Made by a program: the position numbers and the translations under genes. Below the pieces are notes generated by a model. That model saw only the letters and a list, made by a program, of their open reading frames with translations, did not search any database and was not told where the DNA came from. DNA of 64,000 nucleotides. Origin: Rhipicephalus microplus (taxonomy: Eukaryota; Arthropoda; Arachnida; Ixodida; Ixodidae). The stretch spans positions 53,289,771 to 53,353,770 of the forward strand of contig NC_134705.1 in the NCBI RefSeq assembly GCF_043290135.1. Direction: 5' to 3'. This document shows positions 1 to 11,038 of this stretch, one piece after another. The first letter of the stretch is position 1. Every line of letters starts with the position of its first letter.

Positions 1-610
1 TTACACCTCAAAAGAAAAGTAAAGCGCTTAAGGTGACGACAAGCCTCACGTGTTTGTTCACCAAATGCAAAATAAACTGAATGAAGAAGTACGGCTAGCT
101 AAGCGCTGGTATTTTCAGCACACGTTGCAACTTCATTCGCACAGCAACCCAAAATTTTCTTCATTTTGAGCAAAAAATAAAATCAATTGACCAAATTAGT
201 TATGAAGGCCTCGTCGTCGTCGATAGGAAATATATCGCGGAGCACTTTAATTATTATTTTCAAAGTGTATTTTCTTATCTTGATACCGCTATAAACTCTG
301 ATCGCATGCAATGTCACTCAACCTTGATATCATATCAGAACAGGGGGGTTGTGTCATTGCTGTTGAACCTAAAAGTTAAATCCTCGCCAGGACCAGATAA
401 CATACCGAATGCCTTTCTGCGCAGGTATGTTGAAGCACTAGCTTCCTTTCTATTAATCAATTATCGTTCCTAGTTATCATCAGCTACTGTTCCTGCAGAC
501 TGGCTAACTGCACGGTTTGTTCCTATTTCGAAAAAGGGCGACTTAGCCCAACTAACCAAATATCGCCCCATTTCATTGGCGTCTGCATGCTTCAGGTTAG
601 TCGAACATAT
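1..610 (+). pseudogene. LINE-1 ORF2, RT N-terminal part (CR1/Jockey-like), interrupted by Gypsy-1
   Basis: This is the upstream part of a non-LTR retrotransposon reverse transcriptase. Conceptual translation gives a typical RT lead-in (AEHFNYYFQSVF near 230-270), then SPGPDNIPNAFLRRY near 385-430, W..A.FVPI.KKGD near 505-540 and YRPISL near 565-580, ending in RLVEHI at the Gypsy-1 insertion. Those blocks are conserved RT motifs 0 to 2 of CR1/Jockey/L2-type LINEs. The frame is broken by a stop near 470 and by other frameshifts, so it is dead. The same RT resumes at 5839, across the inserted LTR element. The 5' end lies outside the window. The superfamily is confident; the exact clade is not. 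Confidence 0.85.
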
Positions 611-781
611 TGTTACACGACATCGGCAACGAAAGAGCATCATAGACGACGAAGACGATGAATGCGAGCATGCTCGTGTTGTTGTTGCTGCTGTTCTTCC
701 ATCTTGGCTGCGGCTGCATCTGACTCTCCCTGTATATTTTGTAAATATATTTATTTCATTCATTCTCTCACCCCCGTGACA
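611..781 (+). repeat. 5' LTR of Gypsy-1
   Basis: This 171-bp LTR begins TGTTACACGACAT and ends CCCGTGACA. It matches 5669-5838 nearly base for base, apart from a few substitutions such as TGAATGCGAGCATG versus TGAAAGCGACCGTG. The region just after it (TTTGGTGG...) should be the primer-binding site. Only the first few bases, TGGTG, resemble the usual tRNA-3'-end complement, so I do not name the tRNA. Confidence 0.93.
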
Positions 782-852
782 TTTGGTGGTTGTGCGGGGT
801 ACTACACAAAATAACGGAGCTCCGCAGTGGCCGACGCTTGGATTCTTCCACC

Positions 853-2067
853 ATGGCAAACCAGGGACCGGCTCCCGCCGAGGAGACTACAACGAAACCT
901 GTGTTTCTTTCGCAGCTAAAAGATCCGGGCACGTTCTGTGGCACGGATGTTGTCTACATCGAAGAATGGTTGCCGTTTTACGAAAGTACAAGTAAGAATT
1001 ACTGCTGGGATGAAACTCAGCCAGTATGTCAGCCAATATCCTGTTCTACTTGAAAGGAACAGCAAAAGTGTGCTTCGATAACCCCGAATATGAAATTGGA
1101 AGCTGGGATGCGTGCAAAGAAAAGATGCGCGCCCTTTTCGGCAAGTCTGTAGGTAGAAAGGCAGCGGCCAAGAAGGAGTTGGCATCTCGTGCGCAAACGT
1201 CATCAGAGTCCTACGTGACCTACATACAGGACGTGCTTACCCTTTGCCGAAAAGCGGACAACGATATGGAAGAAACCGAAAAAGTAGCTCACATATTGAA
1301 AGGCATTGCAGATGATGCATTCAATTTTCTGATGTGCAAGGACTGCAACACAGTCGATGTCATCATCAAAGAGTGGCAGCGTTTTGAGGCTGCAAAAAGT
1401 CGACGTATCGCCCATAATTTCACCTGACTACCAAACACAGCAGCAACCTGGTAGTGCGAAGACAGGCCTGCGCTACAGACGCCGTTAACTGCAGAGCACG
1501 TGACCAAGATCATCAGACGTGAACTTGAAGCTCTGTCTCCTGCGTCCACGTGCTCCCATGTCTGTGACTCTAGCCCTCAGATAGTGCCGCTGGTACATGC
1601 CATTGTGCGACAAGAGCTTTCCAATGCTGGACTGGCCTCCGAGTGCACTACAGCTCCCTCTCAGCCGATAAACTGTCGTCGACCCCCTGTTTCTTATGCC
1701 CAAAGCCAAAACCTTCCGGCGCGCCCTCGCAATCCAGCCGAGTAAAGAACTGCTGACGATCGCCCGATTTGTTTCAACTGCCACTATCGGACACGTGGCC
1801 CGCCATTGTAACACTCGGTGGTATTGGCATCAAGCATCCTATGGGTACCCCCATTGGCCAGAGAGGGATCATGGACGCTTTCAAACTTGCCGGGAGTCAT
1901 CTCAGGCCACCAGCACAGACGTTCCTTCTATGCCGTCATATCGTAGTCACTCTCCATCTCCGCATGCTCACCAGTCCCGTTTACCGCTCTCCCGTCGCCC
2001 ATCGTCTCGCTCGCTCCCATTTCGCCGACCAACGTCGCCGACTGACCACCTGCCGCGGGAAAACTAG
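853..2067 (+). pseudogene. gag: Gypsy-1 gag (capsid and nucleocapsid), frameshifted
   Basis: Gag forms the retrotransposon particle and binds its RNA. The start is the ATG at 853 in a good context (CCACCATGG). The capsid-like Retrotrans_gag region includes DPGTFCG, LFYLKGTAKVCF, SWDACKEKMRALFG and HILKGIADDAFN, and closely parallels Gypsy-2. The frame shifts near 1020. A stop follows at 1425, where Gypsy-2 continues. A single CCHC knuckle (CFNC then GHVARHC, about 1768-1809) is split by a frameshift inside the finger. The tail is Ser/Arg/Pro-rich up to the stop at 2067. Several lesions make it non-functional. The family assignment is firm. Confidence 0.88.
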
Positions 2068-2126
2068 ATGATGCAGCTCCCAGAGGTGATGCTGCATCGA
2101 CCACTTGCCCGCCAAATCCTCTGACC

Positions 2127-2969
2127 ATGCTGCCGACTCGACGCAACCTTATTGACGTTGAAGTAGATGACACGCCCGTTGTAGCACTTGTGGACACAGG
2201 GGCTACCATATCAGTGATGAATTCAGAACTTCGTTGCCGCCTTAGAAAAGTTTTAACGCCACCCACAGTGCCACTCATCCAGGTCGCCGATGGCGGCACG
2301 TTTCCTGTGCTTGGAATGTGCTCCGCGCGTGTAAGCGTGGCTGATCGCTCCATGACAGTGCTATTTGCTGTGCTCGAGAAATGTTCCCATGAACTTATCC
2401 TCGGCATGGACTTTTTATCCGCCCACTCTGCCCTTACTGATTGTGGAACCGGCATGCTTCAACTTGATTTACTGTGTTACCATGACGACCCAACACCAGC
2501 TCAACCCCGTCTGTGTTCTGCAGATCACGTTCGCCTAGCACCTCAAGCCGTTACTTACGTGAACCTGAGATCTGTCCCTCCTGTTCCCGATGGTGACTAC
2601 ATGTTGACACCTATTGCAGACGTTCTGCTGGCCAAAAATGTTGCCGTGCCTCACACACTTTTGACTGTCACGGGAAATACAGCGTATTTTCCGATCTTAA
2701 ACTTCAGCTGGTGCGCTCAAGTTATCCCAGATGGTATGACTTTGGCAAAAGTTTTTTCTATATATGCTGCCATTTCGGCGTTCGTTGCCCAATCTTCTTC
2801 GTCCGCTGCTCCGTTTTCATCCTCGAAGAGCGAAGCGGATGCCACCATTGACAAGATGATCGCTCCAGACCTTCTTCCAGCACAGACAGCTGACATCCGG
2901 CACCTGCTGAAATGCTACCGCGACATCTTTGATTTCGATGACCTCCCTTTGGGTCGACATCCTTTGTAA
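2127..2969 (+). pseudogene. pol: Gypsy-1 protease and spacer leading into RT
   Basis: This is a 280-codon open stretch with the aspartic protease active site LVDTGATISVM near residue 30, the flap-side motif VADGGTFPVLGMCSARV and ILGMDFLSAHSALTDC, as in retropepsins. It then continues through a linker to CYRDIFDFDDLPLGRHPL, the usual entry to RT. The protease would act as a dimer to cut Gag-Pol. A stop at 2967 and a frameshift separate it from RT. The active-site DTGA triad is intact even though downstream parts are broken. Confidence 0.88.
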
Positions 2970-4270
2970 CTCATAGGATTAACACAGGAGACGCCAGCCC
3001 CATCCGACGACGTCCTTATTGCTTGTAAAATGCTGAGCGACAAGTTATCCAGCACGAAGTTGTAGAAATGCTCTCAAAAGACGTCATCGAACCTTCCTGC
3101 AGTTCATGGGCATCGCTGGTCGTGCTAGTCAAGAAGAAGGATGGCAGCTGGCGCTTCTGCGTAGTCTACTGTCACCTAAACAAAGTAACACGTAAGGACG
3201 TGTATCCACTGCCGCGGATTGATGATGCTCTCGACCACCTACATAGTTCTGCCTACGTTTCATCTATCGACTTGCGATCAGGATACTGGCAGATTTCCGT
3301 CGATCATCGAGACCGTGAGAAAACCGCAACCATCACACCGGATGGACTTTTCCAGTTCAAGGTTACGCCATTCGGATTGTGTAATGCGCCAGCTACATTT
3401 GAAAGGATGATGGGCTCTCTCCTGCGTGCATTCAAATGAACCACGTGCCTGTGCTATCTCGATGAAGTCATCGTATATTCACCTACATTTGAAAGCCACC
3501 TTAGCCGCCTAGCGGCTGTTCTTGAGGTTTTCCGGGAACCAGGACTTCAGCTCAACTCTTCTAAATGTCGCATTGGCCGTCAAGAAATCACTGTACTGGG
3601 CCACCTTGTCAGTGCCCGAGGCGTGCAACCTGATCCTGAAAAAATTCGAGTTGTCAAAAATTTTCCCATACCACGTTCCGCAAAAGATGTACGGAGTTTT
3701 ATCGGCCTTTGTTCTTATTTTCGACATTTCGTGAAGAATTTTGCTGACATTGCCCGACCACTTACGGAGCTACTGAAGAAGGACATGCCTTTTTATTGGG
3801 GTACTGACCAAGCAACTGCATTCAGCACCCTTACAACATTACTTACTTCCTCACCCGTCTTGGCCCATTTCGACCCGTCAGCCCATACTGAAGTTCGTAC
3901 CGATGCCAGCGGACATGGAATTGGTGCTGTTCTCGCCCAGCGGCAACGAGGACAGGATCGCGTCATTGCTTACGACAGTCGCCTCCTTTCTCCTTCCGAG
4001 AGCAAGTTTTCCATAACAGAGCGTCAGTGTGTCGCACTAGTCTGAGCAGTTGAGAAATTTCGACCATACTTGTATGGCCGCACCTTTTCGGTAATTACAG
4101 ATCACCATGCCTTGTGCTGGCTGTCGTCCCTTAAAGATCCAACAGAAGGACTTGGCCGTTAAGCCTTGAAACTACAAGAATACAGCTTCGACGTGGCATA
4201 CAAATCTTGCCGAATGCACCAGGATGCCGACTGTCTATCCCGTCAACACGTGGACCCACCTGATCTTTAA
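2970..4270 (+). pseudogene. pol: Gypsy-1 reverse transcriptase and RNase H, catalytically altered
   Basis: RT motifs run in order: VIEPSCSSWAS, VLVKKKDGSWRFCV, motif A SIDLRSGYWQI with its Asp present, and motif B FGLCNAPATFERMM. A stop at 3437 follows. Motif C reads CYLDEV instead of YLDD (3455-3466), so the second catalytic Asp is Glu. RNase H follows with [31 protein letters not shown] and HQDADCLSR, broken by stops near 4045 and 4160. The domain order is that of Ty3/gypsy Pol. The motif C change alone would be expected to abolish polymerisation. Confidence 0.9.
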
Positions 4271-4300
4271 GCACATGATTCTGACCCTTTTGTCTTCGTC

Positions 4301-5626
4301 ATGTCGGCTTTCACCGACATACGCAAGGAGCAGCTCAGCGATGTCCACTTGCGGTCTATCATGCAAAGTCTACGCTTGCTACACGTAGACCCGTCGCTAC
4401 ACTTGTTCATTCTACACGATGGCATTCTTTACCGACGCAACACCAGTGCCGAAGGACCAGAGCTACTACTCGTAGTTCCTGCGACACTCCGTTCCGCTGT
4501 ACTTGAACAGCTTCACGACGCCCCAACCGCGGGACATCTCGGGGTCACGCGCACGTAGGATCGCGTGCGACGTAGATTCTTATGGCCAGGCCTTTACCGT
4601 TCTGTGCGCCGATACGTTGCTGCATGTGAGTCCTGCCAGCGCTCCAAACATTCCACCTTGCCACCAGCTGGTCCGCTCCAGCCAATAGACATACCCACGG
4701 TTCCCTTCTACCGCGTCGGTCTTGATCTCGTTGGACCATTTACTACTTCTCTCTCTGGAAACAAGTGGATAGACGTAGCCACTGATTACGCCACAAGATA
4801 CGCTATCACACGAGCGCTACCAACAAGCTGTGCCACTGACACCGCGGGCTTCTTGCTTCATGACGTAATTCTTCACCATGGCGCTCCTCGACAGCTGCTG
4901 ACTGATCGTGGTCACTCATTTCTTTCAAAAGTGGTAAGTGACATCCTTCGCTCGTGTTCCACGCGTCACAAGCTCACTACGGCCTATAACCCACAAACAA
5001 ATAATCTTACCGAGCGCCTAAATCGAACATTGACAACAATGCTCTCCATGTACGTTTCCAAGGATCACCTTGATTGGGATAGTACTTTGCCTTATGTGAC
5101 ATTCGCGTACAATTCGTCACGCCACGACACCGCTGGCTTCTCCCCCTTCTATTTATTGTTCGGCCGCCATCCAGCGTTACCCTTCGAGACTCTTCTCCCA
5201 TCAACTACGCAAACGGTTACAGAGTACGCCCGGGATGCCACGGCTCGGGCTCAAGTGGCCCGCCAAATCGCACGGGAACGTCTTCTTGGCTCGCAGCTCT
5301 CTCAGAAGGCCCGCTACGATAGCCATCACAGAGTAGTTTCCTACTCTCCAGGTTCATTGGTTCTCTTCTGGACACCATGCCGCCACGCTGGCCTCTCTTC
5401 GAAGCTCCTGTCTCGCTACACGGGGCCTTACAAGGTTTTACGCATACGAGATTGCAAGGTTTTACGCATACGAGGTTTTACGCATACGAGGTTTTACGCA
5501 TACGGTGTCACATACGAGATTGCTCCGTTGCACAGTCAGTCATTGTCGTCCGCACCCGCTACTGACGTCATCCACGTGAGCCGCCTCAAAGCGTACGTAT
5601 TCGCATATAATCCTACTCTCCTTTAG
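4301..5626 (+). pseudogene. pol: Gypsy-1 integrase with GPY/F-like C-terminus
   Basis: The HHCC zinc domain (LHDAP..GHLG and CESCQRSK) is interrupted by a stop at 4556. The DDE core is recognisable: GLDLVGPF for the first Asp, LLTDRGHSF for the second, and TERLNRTL for the Glu. The long frame 4565-5626 is otherwise open for 353 codons. The C-terminal module (SPGSLVLFW, SRYTGPYKV, VIHVSRLKAY) contains an in-frame microsatellite-like insertion at 5434-5504 that Gypsy-2 lacks. Integrase would join the cDNA to the host target. Confidence 0.9.
5434..5504 (+). repeat. Minisatellite inside Gypsy-1 integrase
   Basis: A 15-16 bp unit, GGTTTTACGCATACGA, occurs four times (5434, 5458, 5474, 5490), with a short spacer after the first copy. 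It lies in the C-terminal GPY/F-like module. Gypsy-2 has no such expansion at the corresponding place (RIVRQVTDVTYEI). It probably grew by replication slippage after insertion. Confidence 0.9.
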
Positions 5627-5649
5627 GCACCGAGACTGCGCCGCCAGCA

Positions 5650-5664
5650 CAGCAGCGGGGGGTT
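5650..5664 (+). promoter_or_regulatory. Polypurine tract of Gypsy-1
   Basis: CAGCAGCGGGGGGTT lies a few bases before the 3' LTR start at 5669. A purine-rich tract here primes plus-strand DNA synthesis in LTR retrotransposons. The pattern G-run, TTA, then TG recurs in Gypsy-2 (CTGGGGTTA then TG at 12129). Confidence 0.65.
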
Positions 5665-5668
5665 ATAT

Positions 5669-5838
5669 GTTACACGACATCGGCAACGAAAGAGCATCAT
5701 AGACGACGAAGACGATGAAAGCGACCGTGCTCGTGTTGTTGTTGCTGCTGTTCTTCCATCTTGGCTGCAGCTGCCTCTGACTCTCCCTGTATATTTTGTA
5801 AATATATTTATTTCACTCATTCTCTCACCTCCGTGACA
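5669..5838 (+). repeat. 3' LTR of Gypsy-1
   Basis: This is a 170-bp partner of 611-781, starting TGTTAC and ending GTGACA. It is followed by ATAT, the target duplication, and then by the continuation of the interrupted LINE-1 RT. Confidence 0.93.
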
Positions 5839-7225
5839 ATATTATTCGCTAATGATATAACAAAGTTTCTAAGTGATAACAATATATTGTCTTCTCACCA
5901 GCATGGCTTTCGCAAAGGATTATCCACTGTAACACAGCTTACGACAATCATTCACTACCTTGCTAGTACTCTTGACAAGTCAAGCCAAATTGACGTTATA
6001 TTTTTGGATTTTAAGAAAGCATTCGACCTTGTTCCTCACAGTAAACTCGTAAAATATTGCAGTCAATTAACCTTTCAGCATACATTATTAACTGGGTAGC
6101 AGCTTATTTGTGTAATCGCAAGCAGTTTGTATCAATAGATAATTATTTTTCTATTGAACTTCCCGTAACTCCTGGAGTTCCCTAGAATAGTCTTTTAGGG
6201 TCATTACTGTTTCTAATATATATAAATGACATTGGTAATGAAATTTGTTCCGCAGTACAACTTAGCCTATTTGCAGACGATCATGTTTTGTTTAACGAAG
6301 TTTCTTCCCTTAATAATCAGTTAATACTAAACTCTAACCTTCAAAACATTTTGTCGTGGTGCAAGTGGTGGGGCATGGAAATGAACACAGAGAAAACTGT
6401 TTACATGTGTGTAACAAAAAAAAGTTAACACATTATCGTTTATTTAGAACCTAGGATCCACACCGCTCACCAAATTAAACCAATTAGATACCTTGGAATC
6501 ACAATAACCAGTGACCTAAGCTAGAATAACCATATTTCGAACATCTGTAACTCTTCTTTCAAGAAACTTTGTATCCTCAGGCACAAACTAAAACATGCTC
6601 CTCGTGACACTAGACGTTTGGCTTACACATCAGTAATCAGACCGAAACACGAATATGCCTGCATCGTATGGGACCCCTACATAAAAACTAACATTAATGC
6701 ATTAGAGATTCATCGCCGAACAGTTAGGGTTATTTTGTCTAAATATAGAATACACGCCTCTCCCACAGCACTAATGATACATCATAATATTCAGACCTTA
6801 TAAATTCGAAGGAAAATATACCGGTTAAAATTTTTTTTCCAACCTAAAAACAGTTGCTTCTCTCTTAAACCACAGGCTTACGTGTCTTCACTTACAGCAC
6901 GTCGAACAAGGCATCGTCTTGATCTTTCTCTAACGCTATACAGCATCAGAACTAACCTCAATAAGTTTTCCTTTTTCCCACGAACTAAAAACGATTGGAA
7001 TACCCTCGAGGTATTGCAAATAATAAACGCATATTCTATTGAAAGTATATCTATTTATTGTTATCAACAATATCACATTGATTAACCCTTCGTTTCTTAG
7101 TTTTACTGTGACTGTTTTTGAGTATTTAAAAGTGTTATTGCCGTCTTTCATCTTGTATGAGTATTATCTAATGTTCATGCGTGCGCATTATGTTCTCTAT
7201 CATAAATTTTTTTTTCTGATGATAT
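5839..7225 (+). pseudogene. LINE-1 ORF2, RT C-terminal part
   Basis: This continues the RT begun at 1-610. It shows ILSSHQHGFRKGLSTVTQL, then IFLDFKKAFDLVPH (motif A, about 5998-6040), a degraded TPGVP block (motif B, near 6170), LLFLIYINDI, and the catalytic FADD (6270-6281). The thumb region follows: KPIRYLGITITSD, IRPKHEYACIVWDPY and FFPRTKNDWNTL near 6980-7005. There are many stops and frameshifts. Gypsy-2 interrupts its 3' UTR at 7226. It resembles the RT of LINE-B in this window, so it is probably the same broad clade. Confidence 0.9.
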
Positions 7226-7364
7226 TGATACAAAACAGCCGCTAATCACGGCTGCATGAAAGAAGAGGACGAAGTCAGTTTTTCGTTGGATGCGGGTCTG
7301 GCGCCATCTTGCTCGTCGAGTTCTGTGTGCTGTAAATAGATCATTAAAGAAGTTACTCGTAACA
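7226..7364 (+). repeat. 5' LTR of Gypsy-2
   Basis: The 139-bp LTR begins TGATACAAAACAGCCGC and ends TACTCGTAACA. It pairs with 12129-12267 at equal length with few differences (for example CTAATCACGG versus CTAAACACGG). The next bases, TTATTGGTGGAGG, occupy the primer-binding position. Confidence 0.94.
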
Positions 7365-7397
7365 TTATTGGTGGAGGTGGACGACCCCCGTACCTCG

Positions 7398-8605
7398 ATG
7401 GAGACGCGCAGCGGTCGCACCATCGGCGACCTTTCGAATGCTTCGACTGCTGGTACTTCCTCTACGCCGTCCTCATCAGTCCAAGGCACCACCTACGTCA
7501 CACTCCCACACCTCCGGGATCCCGGAACTTTCTCCGGTGATGGTACGATCGATCTCGACACTTGGCTGAAGCGGTACGAGCGCGTCAGTGCAACTCACCG
7601 CTGGGATCCCACGCTCATGCTCGCCAACCTGCTTTTCTACCTGGACGGCACTCCCCGAACATGGTTTGAAAGCCACGAAGCTGACATAACGAGCTGGGAT
7701 CTCTTCAAAGAAAAGATACGTGACCTGTTTGGCGATTCATCTGGTCGTCAGCTCGCTGCGAAGAAGACTCTTGCCACATGGGCCCAGTCTTCTACCGAAT
7801 CGTACGTCTCCTACATTCTTGACGTCTTGGCCCTTTGTTCCAAGGCCGACCAGTCTATGTCGGAAGACGAAAAGGTTAACCACGTCTTGAAAGGCATTGC
7901 CGACGATGCTTTCAACCTGCTTGTTTTTAACAACGTCTCGAGCATCGACACCATCCTTAAAGAATGCCGACGTCTCGAACAAGCTGAAGCCGCCGTTTAG
8001 CCCAAAACATCGTGCGCCTTCCGAACACAGCGGCGACTTCTTCGTGTGACGACGCCTTCCACCAGGCCCCTCCATGTGACAACCTCACACGCATCATTCG
8101 TCGAGAGGTCGAGGCAGCACAACCGGTAGCCACGCCACTACCGACGCCTGCGCCTTCCCCGACCACGATTTCTTTGATACAAGCCGTCGTTCGTCAAGAG
8201 CTATCGAATGTCGGCCTACATCCTGTTCCTGCCGTATACTCTGCTGCGCCTTCTTTTCGTCCCCCTTCTGCTCCTCGCATACAATGCGATCCGTCCGAAT
8301 GGCGTACCCTTGATGACAGGCCCAAATGTTTCAACTGTCGACGCGTTGGTCATATCGCACGTCACTGCGGCAGCCGCTGGGCTCCACCGTCCCATTATGC
8401 ACCTCAGTATCACACCACTTCTGCTCGCCAATCATCCCCATCACTTTCTCCATCAACGCCGACCACATTTTCCGCTCCTACAGCACCACTGAGCAGACCT
8501 CGCTACGACCGGTCACCGTCCCCTGCTCGTAGTCAGTCCCGGTCGCCCCCACAACGCCGTGCTGCCTCCCCGACCTATTCGCAGCATCTCCGACCGGAAA
8601 ACTAG
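7398..8605 (+). pseudogene. gag: Gypsy-2 gag, one frameshift
   Basis: The start is the ATG at 7398 (METRSGRTIGDL), because it follows the LTR and primer site; the frame is also open upstream into the LTR. The capsid part runs to 8000 with LPHLRDPGTFSGDG, LFYLDGTPRTWF, WDLFKEKIRDLFG and HVLKGIADDAFNLL. A single-base frameshift near 7985-7995 creates the stop at 7998. The second frame carries a proline-rich linker and one CCHC knuckle CFNCRRVGHIARHC (8327-8368, CX2CX4HX4C). An Arg/Ser/Pro-rich tail ends at 8605. The knuckle would bind element RNA. Confidence 0.92.
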
Positions 8606-8634
8606 GCCGCGCAGCTTCTGGAGGTGGAGCTGCG

Positions 8635-9394
8635 TTGACGACCTTCGTAAGAAATCCTCGATTAACGTTAACAACGAACCGGAACCTTTTGGACGTTACT
8701 GTCGACAATGTTCGTGTCAGTGCATTAATAGATACTGGCGCGCATGTGTCCATTATGAGTGCTAACCTTCGCCGCCGACTTAGAAAAGTTGTCACGCCCG
8801 CCCTCAACCGAGCTGTACGAGTCGCCGATGGAGGAACTGCCGCAATTCTTGGCATGTGTTCTGCGCGAGTGTCTATTGGGGAGAGAAGCACTGTCGTTCT
8901 TTTCGCCGTTATCGAACATTGCCCTCATGAACTCATTCTCGGTATGGATTTTCTAGCCCCGCACTCTGCCCTCATAGACTGTTCAGGTGGATCTCTCTAT
9001 CTCGATTTACCCCTCTTTTCGACCCGCCTAGCCCACCGCAAACCAGCCTCTGCTGCATTGATTTCACGCGCCTCTCTCCTAACTCTGTCACACATGTCGA
9101 CTTATCCTCCACGCCGCCAGTACCTGATGGCGACTACATTGTGGCCCCGATTCCTGCAGTGATGCTTACGCATGGGGTTGGTGTGCCGCATATGATTCTG
9201 ACTATTAAGAGAAACCGCACCTTCCTTCCACTGGTCAACTTTTCACTCACCACCCAAGTTCTGCCACAGGGTATCTCCCTGGCCAAAAAACTGCTCTCCA
9301 AGATGACCATGTCGAGCCCTTCAGAGTTGACGATCGCTGCAGTTCAGTCAGTGGTTCCACTCCATCACGTTCTTGGGGCACCGATATCGAGCAA
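8635..9394 (+). pseudogene. pol: Gypsy-2 protease and linker
   Basis: The retropepsin active site SALIDTGAHVSIMS is followed by VADGGTAAILGMCSARV and LILGMDFLAPHSALIDC. This matches Gypsy-1 almost residue for residue. The frame is lost near 9080, recovered in another frame (VPHMILTIKRNRTFLPLVNFS, about 9141-9290), and lost again before the RT frame opens near 9395. The active-site aspartate is present. Confidence 0.9.
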
Positions 9395-11038
9395 GTGGTG
9401 TCATCGGACCTCACGTCTGAGCAAGCTGCAGCGCTTTGCCACGTTCTTGAGGGCTATCGTAGCATTTTCGACTTTGCCAGCAACTCTTTAGGTCAAACGA
9501 CCATTGTCACCCATCGCATAAATACTGGCCATGCAACCCCCATTCACCGACGCCCCTACCGTGTGTCTGCGTCGGAGCGTGCAATATTACAACATGAAGT
9601 CGGCAAAATGCTTGCGAAAAACATTATCGAGCCTTCATGCAGCCCCTGGGCTTCTCCAGTCGTCCTTGTTAAAAAGAAAGATGGAACATGGCGCTTTTGT
9701 GTCGATTACCGTCACCTTAACAAAATTACTAAAAAAGACGTTTATTCTTTACCTCGCATCGACGACGCCCTCGACTGCCTGTACGGTGCCACTTATTTTT
9801 CAACTATTAACCTTCGGTCAGGGTACTGGCAGATAGCCGTCGACGAGATGGACCGCGAGAAGACCGCGTTCATCACTCCTGATGGTCGTTATCAGTTCAA
9901 GGTGATGCCCTTTGGACTCTGCAATGCACCAGCCACCTTTGAAAGAATGATGGACTCATTGCTCCAAGGGTTGAAATGGTCCACCTGCTTGTGTTACCTT
10001 GACGATGTTATTGTCTTTTCGCCTACATTCGACTCGCATCTTGATCGTTTGTCAGCTATTTTGGACGTTTTTCGTCGAGCCGGAATCCAGCTTAACGCCT
10101 CCAAGTGCCGCTTCGCACGTCGTCAAATTCCCGTGTTCAGTCACCTTGTCGATGCCCAAGGATTGCGTCCAGACCCAGAGAAAATTCGCGCAGTCAAGAA
10201 CTTTCCCGTTCCGAAGACCACAAAGGATGTCCGCAGTTTTGTGGGGTTGTGCTCATATTTCAGACGCTTCGTTAAGGACTTTGCGACCATTGCACGCCCA
10301 CCCACAGACCTCTTGAAGAAAGACGCCTCGTTTACCTTGGGCCATGACCAAGCGTCATCGTTTTCGCAACTTACGACACTGCTTACAACGCCACCAATCT
10401 TGGCTCACTTTGGTCCATTTGCCCCAACCGAGGTTAACACGGACGCCAGTGGACACGGCATAGGAGCTGTGCTACTGCAGCAACAACGCGGACACGACCG
10501 TGTTATAGCCTACGCAAGTCGACTGCTATCGCCAGCCGAGCGCCACTACTCCATCACGGAGCGCGAGTGCCTCGCCCTTGTATGGGCAGTCGCCAAGTTT
10601 CGCCCATACCTGTACGGGCGCTCATTCCGTGTTGTCACGGATCATCACGCGCTCTGCTGGCGAACCTCCCTGAAGGACCCCACGGGACGTCTCGCTCGTT
10701 GGGCTCTACGCCTTCAAGAGTACACGTTCTCGGTGTTGTACAAAACAGGGCGATTACATCAGGATGCGGATTGTTTATCCCGCTACCCTGTTGACGAAGC
10801 AACCGATACCGACGCTATCACGGACGTTTTTTCCGTGTCGCAGCTGTTAAACATTGGCGAAGAGCAACGTAGGGATGCTTCTTTACGAGCCATCATTGGC
10901 AAACTGGAGTCAACGCCTCGCGACCCGTCCCTACGAATGTTTTTTGTGAAAGACGGGATCCTATATTGCCGAAACCTTGATTCCTTCGGATCAGACTTAC
11001 TTCCTGTCATCCCAGCGCACCTGCGTTCGACTGTCTAG
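9395..11038 (+). pseudogene. pol: Gypsy-2 RT-RNase H, 547-codon open frame
   Basis: The RT entry CHVLEGYRSIFDF leads to NIIEPSCSPWASPVVLVKKKDG, motif B FGLCNAPATFERMM and an intact motif C YLDD (9995-10006). Motif A reads TINLRSGYWQI: the catalytic Asp is Asn (codon AAC at 9809-9811), a likely GAC to AAC change. RNase H is complete with [38 protein letters not shown] and HQDADCLSRYP. The frame then enters the integrase N-terminus and stops at 11036-11038 (TAG), in frame with the sequence beyond. Despite the long open frame the polymerase should be inactive. Confidence 0.93.

Larger units (their letters stand above)
611..5838 (+). mobile_element. Gypsy-1, complete but dead Ty3/gypsy LTR retrotransposon
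   Basis: The element has two LTRs of about 170 bp starting TGTTAC and ending TGACA, and the order gag, CCHC knuckle, protease, RT, RNase H, integrase. It is flanked by a 4-bp target duplication ATAT (607-610 and 5839-5842). It sits inside the LINE-1 RT gene in the same orientation. A polypurine tract (AGCGGGGGG) lies just before the 3' LTR. The internal reading frames carry many stops and frameshifts, so it cannot transpose by itself. It is clearly related to Gypsy-2, which lies 1.4 kb downstream, but the LTRs differ. No envelope gene or chromodomain is seen. Confidence 0.93.

Noticed and set aside
781..800. Specific tRNA primer-binding site for Gypsy-1
   Set aside because: Only TGGTG matches the usual start; the rest does not complement any tRNA end I can name with confidence.
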